Below are positions 1 through 6,155 of a stretch of DNA of 7,051 nucleotides, piece by piece. The DNA is taken from positions 1-7,051 of the forward strand of contig JAFREV010000118.1 of the NCBI GenBank assembly GCA_017434685.1, given 5' to 3'. The notes under the pieces were generated by a model. The model was given only the letters and a program-made list of their open reading frames with translations. It was not told where the DNA came from and made no database searches. This DNA is from Mogibacterium sp. (lineage in GTDB: Bacteria; Bacillota; Clostridia; Peptostreptococcales; Anaerovoracaceae). The position numbers were made by a program, and so were the translations under genes. Each line of letters begins with the position of its first letter. The stretch's first letter is position 1.

Positions 1-3000
1 CAACAACCAGCTCCAAGTCAGTTGACACTCTCAATGAAAACGACACATTCGTATGGGAGAATGCATGGGTCGACCTGCCGTATGCCGATGATAACGGTAC
101 ACCGTATAACTACACAGCAACAGAGACAAATCTTGATGGTTCAGGTCTCTGGGGCATGCTTACCAATAGAAAGACTATTCGCCAGATTCTGCTTCAGGAG
201 TGGAAGGAGGTCAACAACGAAGAGATCAAGGATACCCTGATATTCAGAATCGACAATGATGATACTGAAGACAAGGTCGACTTCAGTGTGGACAAGATCT
301 GGGATGATGCTAATGATGTAGACGGCCTGCGTCCGGGAGACGGTGTAAAGCCTGAGAAGATCTACTTCAGACTGTATCAGACCATCGATGGGCAGGCTAC
401 ATCCGTATGGGATCTGCCTGCTGGCGCAAAGGTCAAGTTCAGATCTAATATTGACAGCACAATCGAAGACGTGACGAGTCAGTACACAGAGGGTTACATC
501 GCAGTCGAGCCGAAGAAAGACGACAAGACTCAGGGAACTCTGAACAGAGTTGTATTCGAGAATCTGCCGAAGTATGCACGTGTAAACAAGGGCACGTCAG
601 AGAATCCGGATTGGGAGAGCGTGGAGATCGAATACAGTGTCAAAGAAGACGGCGATGTCGAAGAGACGGATGGCAACAAGACGGCTCACACACCGGTAAT
701 CGACGATGTCAAGGTATGGAAGTCAGATAAGACAAAGGCCATCACGCCTTACACCACAGCTTACGGTGGCGATTATGAAAAGGGCATCACCGTGACCAAC
801 AAGCATGAGCCGATGAAGTATGATAAAGAACCAGAGGCCAAGAAGGTCATCACAGGGCGCAAGTTCAAGAGCGGTGACAAGTTCACATTTACGATTGAAC
901 CTGTGGATGGTGCACCACGCCCGGCTAAGGACTATGTGACGATTACGCCGACAGTCGGACAGTCCGAGTATACTTTCAAATTGCCGAAGTTCACATTCTA
1001 CGGATCTGATATGAAAGACAAGATCGAGAATGGGGATACCAAGGTCTTCGAGTACACGGTAACAGAGCTCAAGGGCGATCTTGAGGACATGACATACGAT
1101 GCGACTTCTAAGACGCTCAAGATTGCTGTCACACGTAATGAAGACGGTACCATCGAGATCAAGGATGGCGGAGTTGTTTGGGGTAACGGCAGAGAAGGCG
1201 CAGACATATTCACCAACGTATACAACGACACAACAAAACTCGTCATACGTAAGATCTGGTCCGATGATGACGCAGACAATACTGTGCTCGGATCACGTCC
1301 ATTTGACAGTGTAAATGAACTGCGTCCAGAGGTTATTAAATTCAAGATAACTGCCACAACAACAGTAGATACTCCTGCACTTGTTGCAGACGGTGTTGGA
1401 TTTACCAAAGAGAGTGATACTGAATACACAAAAGAAGTATCACTCAGTGAGTCAGAGAATGGCACTGTCTTTAACCGCAACGTATGGCAGAAGACTGTAG
1501 ACGGTCTTCCTAAGCTCGATGCTGCGGGCGAAGGAATCACTTATAGAGTGGATGAAAAGCAGTTGCCGAACTATGAGGACCCAATCGTTGATCCTGACGG
1601 TATTGATGACGGACGCTGGATTATTACCAACGTTTATAAACGAGCTTCCTTCACGGCCACTAAGATTTGGGATGACGGTAACTTGAAGCACGACAATGCG
1701 ACAGAGCTTAAGAACAAATTGAAGCTCTACCGCACAACTGCCGATGATCCGACAGCTCAAGGTACTCAGTGGACTGAGGTTACTGACAAGTATCACCTGC
1801 ACTGGAATGATGATGGTGCTACTGCTGATAATAAGTACAGCCAGTCATTCACTATTACCGGCCTGCCTGAGAAGGATGCTGACGGTAAACAATACACCTA
1901 CCGTGTTGTTGAAAGCAGTGTGGGCGACAAGTACACGACAACGTACAAGAATAATGATAATACAGCTACTTCAGACTATGATGAATCCAAGGTGGATGAG
2001 GCTGTTCTTGATGGCGGTACGATTACCAATAGTTATCAGGGCAAGATTATCGTCAAGGCTCAGAAGGTATGGGAAGGCGATAGCGAGGATAAGTCAAAAC
2101 GTTCTGCTGTAGAGTTCCAGCTGATTAGAATCAGAACAGAAGACAACGCAAGCAGAGATGTTGATGCTGCTAAGCCTGCAACAAAGGGACAGACAGACGA
2201 CTTCGAACCTATCGACGGAACAAACGATGACCACTACGTTGTATGGCCTGACTTGCCGACAGTTGTTGAAGGCAAGGCTGTGAGCTATGACGTTAAGGAA
2301 GTCAGCGTACCTGACGGATATTCATCAAAGACAGAGTACTATAACAAGACCACGGATAAGTGGGACGATGCGATACCTGACAAGGGTGATTGGGATGTCG
2401 AGAAGGTCGGCGATGAGGATGTTAAGGTTCTCAAAGTTCGCATCACTAATACTCTCGATGTCAACGAGACTCAGGTTGTCGTACAGAAGAAGTGGGATGA
2501 TGACGACGATCAGGATCGCAAGAGACCTAAGAGCGTAACCGTCAGCATTGATGCATATGGTTGGGACGGCAAGGATATCGACGGCGAAGATGTTGATAGC
2601 ATCACTCTGAACGATGACAACAACTGGAAGTCTGTATGGAAGAAACTGCCTAAGACTGATTCTGAAGGTAAAGTCTACGACTACACGGTCAGCGAGGATG
2701 CTGTAGATGATTACACAACTGTTGTAGAATACCAGAGCAAAGGCGACAAGTCCTGGAACGTGGACAAGCCGGAAGACTGGAACAACAAGGTCAGAGTAAC
2801 CAACAGTTACACGCCGGGCAGAATTACAGTTGAAGTAGAAAAGGTTTGGGACGGCGATGAGCACCTCTCCGATGAAGAGAGAGTGGCTCTCCGCTCGGAT
2901 GTAATCGTACATCTCTACGGATTTAAGGATGAACAGGTAGTCTACTACGCAGGCAGCAAGAAGATCGAGATGGATGATCAAGGCGAACCTGTAGGACGAG

Positions 3001-5249
3001 CTATGTTTGCCAATGTTCCGAAGAGATATTTCAACGACGATGACCTTGACTGGAAGGTAGTTGAGGATCCGGTATTCGGGTACACTTCGACGGTGTCTGA
3101 TGTTGTGCCAATCGATGAAGGAGGCAAACGCTACGAAGCCACGGTAACCAACACCTATGCTGCACCTGTGACTACGGTTAAGGTAACCAAGGAGTGGCAG
3201 GATGATAACAACAACGACGGCAAGCGTCCGGAGAACGTCTACTACCAGCTTTGGAAGAAGGTAGGAGATAAGGACAAAGAAAAGGTCGGCAAGCCTGTTA
3301 AAGCTGTTGAAGCACCGACATCTCCTGCAGGAACCGGTGAGACCGGACAGCTTGACGGCTGGGGTTACCAGTGGACCAAGTTGCCTGTCACAGAGGAAAT
3401 CGAGACAGAGGAAACGACTACGACCTCGAGAATAGAGTATGTGACAAAGTATCGCAACAAGTTCGACGAGAGCATAGTTATCGATGAGACTGCCTACAGT
3501 GGGCTTCCTCAGACAGGCGGTAAGTCTTCATACACATATGATGAGACTTCAGGTATGTATATGCCGACTGCCGGCGGTGAATCAATCGACCAGGATGAAT
3601 ACGATGCGCTCAATGCTCAGGAAGATTACGAAGCGGAGAACGTTCCTGTTGAGAAGAAAGAGGAGAACGTCAAGGTCAAGAAGGAAGTTCCGGTACTCTA
3701 CGTTGTCGAGGAAATCTATGAAAAGGCTGATTGGACTGATCTCCCTGATGATGACAACCTCGATGATCTCGATTACGAGGAGCCAATAGTTGAGGCTGTC
3801 AATCCGGGCGAATTCAACGTCATCAACGGTAAGAAGAATGAGACTGTAGATGTCAAATTCATAAAGATGTGGAACGACCATAATGATGAGGATGAGATAA
3901 GGCCTGATCATCTCACTGTTGTACTCAAGAATGATAAGGATTTGCCTGAAAAGAAGGTGACCATCACCAAGGGCGACGATGGATGGAACGAGGGATACTA
4001 TACTTTCACCGGTCTTCAGAAATATGTAAAAGGTGAGTCCGTAGATTACAGCATAGTTGAGCTCGATGTTGACGGAAAAACTGAAATAAGAGATGGCGGT
4101 ATTTACGACAAGGGAGAGTATTCGGTAGCAATTCTCAAGGAAGAGACTGCCGTGGGACAGCCTGAATCTTGGGTTATCACGAATACTCATACACTCGGCA
4201 ACACGGAAGAGCTTGTGGCTATCAAGGAATGGGAAGAGTACGACGGAGACAAGAGCAAGCGTACGGATGTAGTATTCCACCTGGTAAGAGTTTATGAAGA
4301 CGGAGCCAGAAAAATAATAGACGATGAATATCCGCCTATAACAACGGCTACGGGAACAGACCATGAGGAAGTTCTGACAGCTACCTGGACCGATCTGCCA
4401 ACGAGAATCGATAAAAAACCGGTAGCGTACACTGTTGAGGAGGAAACCGTAGACGGCTACACAACCATCGTCGGGGATACTGTTGAGAAGTACGAGAAAG
4501 TTGAGGCTGAAGGAACAGAGGATCCTAGCGCACTGGGATGGTATGAAGCCGAAGATGAAGGATACAAGCCTACTGAAGATACTAAAGTAGAGGATAAGGA
4601 TTACTTCACACGGCACCATGAGGTAATAGTGACCAACACCAAGGGTGTTATTCCTGACAGAGGCGATGTAATCTATGTCGATCCGCTAGGCAAGGCCGGC
4701 GGAGTTGGCTCGAAGAATATGATTCTCAAGTCAACCAGATATCGCACACCGGAAGAGGCTAAGGAAGCTATGGACAAGGAAACCAATGCTCCGAAGGTTC
4801 CATCGCATCCGGGCAAGATCTTTACCGGATGGGCCCACAACTGGGACGAAAACGACAACTTCGTCCTCGTGGCTACATACGCCGATGTTGCGGATAAGCC
4901 GGATCCTGTAGTCAGCTATGTCGATCCTCAGACGGGTAAGATTGTCACAGGCGTCAAGGGTAAGGTTAAGAAACCTGCTGACCCTAAGGCTAAGAACATG
5001 CAGTTCGTCAAGTGGGTCAAGACTACGGACGCTGCCGGCAATACAATCTACGTCGCTCAGTACGAATGTGACTGCAGCAACGGCGGCGGCAAGAGCGTAG
5101 ACAAGTCGAATGTCGACACAGGCGACGATGCTATGCTGACGGTGTGGATGCTCCTCTTCGTCATGGCGGTATCGTTCATGATACTCACCATGATGGTCAG
5201 AAGAAGAGGCATCAACGTAGTTCGTGACAACTACAGACCGAAGCACTAG
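1..5249 (+). CDS. Giant Cna-B repeat cell-wall-anchored surface protein (5' end outside window)
   Basis: The frame is open from base 3, upstream of the first ATG at 156. The residues before that ATG (TFVWENAWVDLPY..., YNYTATE) are plainly Cna-B sequence, so the real start and signal peptide lie upstream. The visible 1748 residues contain about ten Cna-B beta-sandwich modules, one FctA-like pilin module, two C-terminal VDP repeats, and an anchor made of NVDTGD, a 23-residue hydrophobic segment and RRR, followed by a 13-residue tail. Cna-B modules act as stiff stalks, usually stabilised by Lys-Asn isopeptide bonds, and hold an N-terminal adhesin away from the wall. The ligand-binding head is not visible, so the target is unknown. 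The protein is very rich in Asp and Glu, and its only cysteines are in CDC at 5067-5075. It ends with TAG at 5247-5249, followed by a hairpin terminator. The surface-protein class is secure; whether it is an adhesin or a pilus subunit is inference. Confidence 0.95.
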   Translation, partial: TTSSKSVDTLNENDTFVWENAWVDLPYADDNGTPYNYTATETNLDGSGLWGMLTNRKTIRQILLQEWKEVNNEEIKDTLIFRIDNDDTEDKVDFSVDKIWDDANDVDGLRPGDGVKPEKIYFRLYQTIDGQATSVWDLPAGAKVKFRSNIDSTIEDVTSQYTEGYIAVEPKKDDKTQGTLNRVVFENLPKYARVNKGTSENPDWESVEIEYSVKEDGDVEETDGNKTAHTPVIDDVKVWKSDKTKAITPYTTAYGGDYEKGITVTNKHEPMKYDKEPEAKKVITGRKFKSGDKFTFTIEPVDGAPRPAKDYVTITPTVGQSEYTFKLPKFTFYGSDMKDKIENGDTKVFEYTVTELKGDLEDMTYDATSKTLKIAVTRNEDGTIEIKDGGVVWGNGREGADIFTNVYNDTTKLVIRKIWSDDDADNTVLGSRPFDSVNELRPEVIKFKITATTTVDTPALVADGVGFTKESDTEYTKEVSLSESENGTVFNRNVWQKTVDGLPKLDAAGEGITYRVDEKQLPNYEDPIVDPDGIDDGRWIITNVYKRASFTATKIWDDGNLKHDNATELKNKLKLYRTTADDPTAQGTQWTEVTDKYHLHWNDDGATADNKYSQSFTITGLPEKDADGKQYTYRVVESSVGDKYTTTYKNNDNTATSDYDESKVDEAVLDGGTITNSYQGKIIVKAQKVWEGDSEDKSKRSAVEFQLIRIRTEDNASRDVDAAKPATKGQTDDFEPIDGTNDDHYVVWPDLPTVVEGKAVSYDVKEVSVPDGYSSKTEYYNKTTDKWDDAIPDKGDWDVEKVGDEDVKVLKVRITNTLDVNETQVVVQKKWDDDDDQDRKRPKSVTVSIDAYGWDGKDIDGEDVDSITLNDDNNWKSVWKKLPKTDSEGKVYDYTVSEDAVDDYTTVVEYQSKGDKSWNVDKPEDWNNKVRVTNSYTPGRITVEVEKVWDGDEHLSDEERVALRSDVIVHLYGFKDEQVVYYAGSKKIEMDDQGEPVGRAMFANVPKRYFNDDDLDWKVVEDPVFGYTSTVSDVVPIDEGGKRYEATVTNTYAAPVTTVKVTKEWQDDNNNDGKRPENVYYQLWKKVGDKDKEKVGKPVKAVEAPTSPAGTGETGQLDGWGYQWTKLPVTEEIETEETTTTSRIEYVTKYRNKFDESIVIDETAYSGLPQTGGKSSYTYDETSGMYMPTAGGESIDQDEYDALNAQEDYEAENVPVEKKEENVKVKKEVPVLYVVEEIYEKADWTDLPDDDNLDDLDYEEPIVEAVNPGEFNVINGKKNETVDVKFIKMWNDHNDEDEIRPDHLTVVLKNDKDLPEKKVTITKGDDGWNEGYYTFTGLQKYVKGESVDYSIVELDVDGKTEIRDGGIYDKGEYSVAILKEETAVGQPESWVITNTHTLGNTEELVAIKEWEEYDGDKSKRTDVVFHLVRVYEDGARKIIDDEYPPITTATGTDHEEVLTATWTDLPTRIDKKPVAYTVEEETVDGYTTIVGDTVEKYEKVEAEGTEDPSALGWYEAEDEGYKPTEDTKVEDKDYFTRHHEVIVTNTKGVIPDRGDVIYVDPLGKAGGVGSKNMILKSTRYRTPEEAKEAMDKETNAPKVPSHPGKIFTGWAHNWDENDNFVLVATYADVADKPDPVVSYVDPQTGKIVTGVKGKVKKPADPKAKNMQFVKWVKTTDAAGNTIYVAQYECDCSNGGGKSVDKSNVDTGDDAMLTVWMLLFVMAVSFMILTMMVRRRGINVVRDNYRPKH
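810..1229 (+). other. FctA/Spy0128-like pilin isopeptide module
   Basis: This roughly 140-residue segment interrupts the Cna-B array and looks like the streptococcal pilin isopeptide linkage family. Typical signs are the opening KKVITGRKFKSGDKFTFTI, the middle LPKFTF and FEYTVTE, and the closing FTNVYN. The expected bond-forming set is present: Lys at 843-845 in KKVITG, Glu at 1065-1067 in YTVTE, and Asn at 1215-1217 in FTNVY. In the family, such domains form the backbone of the Spy0128 major pilin and also occur as single stalk modules. Here it is probably a structural stalk element. Confidence 0.75.
3390..3689 (+). other. 100-residue insertion in a Cna-B module, carrying internal LPQTGG
   Basis: The module at 3168-3830 would normally run from WTKLPV (ending 3389) straight into the VLYVVEE strand (from 3690). 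Instead it holds an extra 100 codons. The insert has a Glu/Thr-rich start (EEIETEETTTTSR), a Tyr/Ser-rich centre with LPQTG at 3504-3518, and a charged Glu/Lys-rich end (PVEKKEENVKVKKE) that may be helical. It lies in frame, has no stop, and matches the base composition of its surroundings. It may be a surface-exposed loop or a small inserted domain. No hydrophobic segment follows LPQTGG, so it is not a normal sorting signal. Confidence 0.7.
4650..5075 (+). repeat. Two C-terminal VDP-type repeats next to the anchor
   Basis: Two related segments lie between the last Cna-B module and the anchor. The first (about 4650-4905) has VIYVDPLG, then FTGWAHNWDENDNF and VLVATYA. The second (about 4908-5075) has VSYVDPQTG, then FVKWVKTTDAAGN and IYVAQYE. 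The shared pattern is YVDP, an F-x-x-W core, an N, and a closing VA-x-Y strand. It resembles the InlB B-repeat/Listeria-Bacteroides repeat style of small beta modules common near the C-terminus of clostridial surface proteins. The second copy lacks the about 30-residue middle (TPEEAKEAMDKETNAPKVPS) of the first. The family assignment is by eye. Confidence 0.6.
5109..5246 (+). other. Cell-wall sorting signal, non-canonical NVDTGD type
   Basis: The motif NVDTGD (5109-5126) is followed by an uncharged hydrophobic segment of 23 residues (5130-5198, AMLTVWMLLF...) and RRR (5199-5207). This is the usual order of a sortase substrate anchor: cleavage motif, membrane span, positive stop-transfer. The motif keeps the central TG but has V and D where the classic motif has L and P. 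The cytoplasmic tail continues for 13 residues after RRR (GINVVRDNYRPKH), longer than in many substrates. Which sortase recognises it cannot be told here. Confidence 0.82.
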
Positions 5250-5282
5250 AAAAGATTTTTCGCTACACTGAGGATGATGAAA

Positions 5283-5315
5283 TGTCATTCTGAGGAACGA
5301 AGCATCTGAGAATCT
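5283..5315. repeat. Interspersed intergenic repeat of the TCATTCTGAGG...GAATCT type
   Basis: The 33 bases directly before the terminator hairpin begin TGTCATTCTGAGG and end CTGAGAATCT. This matches from memory a short repeat (TGTCATTCTGAGCGAAGCGAAGAATCT and variants) scattered between genes in many anaerobic Firmicutes and other gut bacteria. The segment has ATTCT and AGAAT at its ends, which can pair as a 5-bp stem, and an internal direct TCTGAG repeat. Only one copy lies in this window, so repetition cannot be shown here. Confidence 0.55.
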
Positions 5316-5347
5316 AAGAGAGCGGAACCTAAGGGTTCCGCTCTTTT
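5316..5347 (+). terminator. Rho-independent terminator of the surface-protein gene
   Basis: AGAGCGGAACC (5319-5329) pairs perfectly with GGTTCCGCTCT (5334-5344) around a TAAG loop. Flanking AA/TT pairs and a G-T pair lengthen the stem by three. Four T residues (5344-5347) close the structure, and more T-rich DNA follows after a short break. It lies 67 bases after the stop codon of the surface-protein gene. Confidence 0.85.
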
Positions 5348-5403
5348 CATGTATTTCCTTGCACTTTTTCCTTTTTTTCAAAATCCGTGGATTTTTCGTC
5401 GTT

Positions 5404-5432
5404 TTGCGTGCGTTTTTTGTTCGACGTATTAT
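5404..5432 (+). promoter_or_regulatory. Possible promoter for brnTA
   Basis: TTGCGT (5404-5409) and TATTAT (5427-5432) lie 17 bases apart, giving a weak -35 and a good -10 for the housekeeping sigma factor. Transcription would begin near 5440, leaving a leader of about 70 bases before brnT. That leader would contain the tandem repeat at 5472-5494. The call rests on a short motif match in AT-rich DNA and competes with a second candidate at 5479-5507. Confidence 0.3.
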
Positions 5433-5471
5433 TGTATTTCGTGTAGCATTTCCTCACAAGTAAATGGACAG

Positions 5472-5494
5472 AAAAGTATTTACAAAAGTATTAC
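5472..5494 (+). promoter_or_regulatory. Tandem 11-base repeat before brnT, candidate BrnA operator
   Basis: AAAAGTATTTAC (5472-5483) is followed at once by AAAAGTATTAC (5484-5494), two copies that differ by one inserted T. A GTAAAT at 5460-5465 is also the inverse of ATTTAC at 5478-5483. Ribbon-helix-helix antitoxins such as BrnA repress their own promoters by binding short paired sites, so a repeat in this position is a reasonable operator candidate. The position and the repeat are seen; the binding is inferred. Confidence 0.35.
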
Positions 5495-5507
5495 ATGAGG
5501 TTATACT

Positions 5508-5813
5508 ATGAGCGTAATAGAGATTAATGAAATTATAGTGGAATGGGATGAACAGAAGAATAGAAACAATAAAAAGAAACATGGGATAAGTTTTGAAGCT
5601 GCAGCCTATGTATTTCAAGATGATAATCGAATAGAACTATATGACGAAGTTCATAGCGTAGAAGAGAATCGTTATATGATAATTGGAAAAGCAAGGCGTT
5701 TAATGTTTGTAGTATATACAATGAGAGATGAAAGGTATCGAATTATCACAGCTAGAAAGGCCAACAGCAAGGAAATGAGGTTATATTATGGGAATCACAA
5801 GAGTTACAATTAA
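5508..5813 (+). CDS. brnT: BrnT family type II toxin (RelE-like ribonuclease)
   Basis: A 101-residue protein that fits the BrnT/DUF497 family in length and motifs. Near the N-terminus it reads VEWDEQKNRNNKKKHGISFE (residues 11-30), the family hallmark, followed by VFQDD. The centre has ENRYMIIGKARRLMFVVYT, and the C-terminal strand carries RYRIITARKAN (76-86) before the closing KEMRLYY. BrnT toxins have a RelE-like fold and stop translation by cutting RNA; BrnA binds and neutralises them. The start is ATG 5508 with GAGG 7 bases upstream. The gene overlaps the antitoxin gene by 26 bases, indicating translational coupling. It is AT-rich (77 GC of 240 bases counted, 5521-5760), unlike the antitoxin gene, which hints at separate origin or recent arrival. 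It looks intact; activity is inferred. Confidence 0.92.
   Translation: MSVIEINEIIVEWDEQKNRNNKKKHGISFEAAAYVFQDDNRIELYDEVHSVEENRYMIIGKARRLMFVVYTMRDERYRIITARKANSKEMRLYYGNHKSYN
5775..5790 (+). promoter_or_regulatory. brnA ribosome-binding site inside the brnT 3' end
   Basis: ATGAGGTTATATTATG places GAGG (5777-5780) seven bases before the brnA start ATG (5788-5790). The site is within the last codons of brnT, so the two genes are probably translated together. It matches the brnT initiation region (5495-5510, ATGAGGTTATACTATG) at 15 of 16 bases. Confidence 0.7.
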
Positions 5814-6111
5814 GCCCGGAGAAGAAATGCCGGAAGAATTAAAGAGAGAGGTCGAAGAAGCGGCAAAAAAGCCTATAGTTTATGATGAGGATTGCCCGGA
5901 GTACTCGTATGAGGAGCTAGTGGCTATGGCAGAGAAGGCAAAAGAGAAACGAGCGCGGGAAAAGAAGATTCCCGTTGCGCTTCGTATGACGCCGGAGACT
6001 CTGAGGCGGGCGAAGACAGTCGGTAAGGGATATACCGGGTTCTTGAGTCGACTTTTGGACTTAGCAATCATGGACAAGGAGATGGTTCAGAAGGCTTTGG
6101 AAATGAAATAA
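5788..6111 (+). CDS. brnA: BrnA family antitoxin (ribbon-helix-helix)
   Basis: A 107-residue protein directly after and overlapping brnT. Residues 32-44 (YDEDCPEYSYEEL) resemble the acidic stretch found early in BrnA proteins. Residues 45-60 are a charged helix (AEKAKEKRAREKK). Residues 60-94 form the ribbon-helix-helix: strand KIPVALRMT, first helix PETLRRAKTV, the turn GKGY that is typical of BrnA, and second helix TGFLSRLLDLAI. BrnA neutralises BrnT and, alone or with the toxin, represses the operon. A short tail (MDKEMVQKALEMK) extends past the fold. The order toxin-first, antitoxin-second is standard for this family. GC is about 50% (121 of 240 counted, 5821-6060). Motifs and context together make the assignment firm. 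Confidence 0.88.
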   Translation: MGITRVTIKPGEEMPEELKREVEEAAKKPIVYDEDCPEYSYEELVAMAEKAKEKRAREKKIPVALRMTPETLRRAKTVGKGYTGFLSRLLDLAIMDKEMVQKALEMK

Positions 6112-6117
6112 GATACG

Positions 6118-6150
6118 AAAAAAGTGTCACCAGCGGTGACACTTTTGATT
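6118..6150. terminator. Bidirectional terminator between brnA and coaBC
   Basis: AAAAGTGTCACC (6120-6131) and GGTGACACTTTT (6135-6146) form a perfect 12-bp stem around an AGC loop. On the plus strand TTTTGATT follows; on the minus strand the six A residues at 6118-6123 give a T6 run. It starts 7 bases after the brnA stop and ends 6 bases before the coaBC stop, so it can end both convergent transcripts. Confidence 0.88.
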
Positions 6151-6155
6151 TGGTG

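Larger units (their letters stand above)
3..4649 (+). repeat. Array of Cna-B modules within the surface protein
   Basis: Diverged protein-level repeats, each opening with a [K]-x-W-[D/E/N/Q]-D strand (often followed by RP), carrying LP...G..Y.V.E in the middle and closing on TN or a similar Asn strand. Approximate modules: 3-272 (partial), 273-809, 1230-1646, 1647-2045, 2046-2465, 2466-2819, 2820-3167, 3168-3830 (with insertion), 3846-4200 and 4207-4649. The likely isopeptide Lys (VDKIW, IRKIW, ATKIW, AQKVW, VQKKW, VEKVW, VTKEW, FIKMW, AIKEW), the catalytic Glu (YSVKE, YRVDE, YRVVE, YDVKE, YTVSE, WKVVE, YVVEE, YSIVE, YTVEE) and the Asn (VTN, ITN, VIN) can be seen in all nine complete modules. 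The partial first module ends in RIDND rather than TN. The copies are too diverged to recombine easily at DNA level. Confidence 0.88.

Noticed and set aside
156..158. ATG at 156 as the start of the surface-protein gene
   Set aside because: The same frame is open to the window edge and encodes Cna-B sequence before this codon; there is no signal peptide after it.
2646..2660. LPKTD in a Cna-B module, resembling LPXTG
   Set aside because: It is the ordinary LP-x-x-D-x-x-G loop of Cna-B modules (compare LPKLDAAG, LPEKDADG, LPYADDNG) and lacks the Gly after Thr.
3582..4619. Long minus-strand open frame (345 codons) inside the surface-protein gene, with others at 998-1540, 2325-2981 and 4731-5381
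   Set aside because: Their translations are hydrophobic and low-complexity with no family resemblance. The sense strand is crowded with GAT/GAC/GAA/GAG codons, which do not produce antisense stops, so long shadow frames are expected.
5380..5396. AAAATCC/GGATTTT inverted repeat followed by T residues as a second terminator
   Set aside because: The stem is short and AT-rich with a minimal loop. A strong terminator already lies 35 bases upstream, so this is at best a weak back-up.
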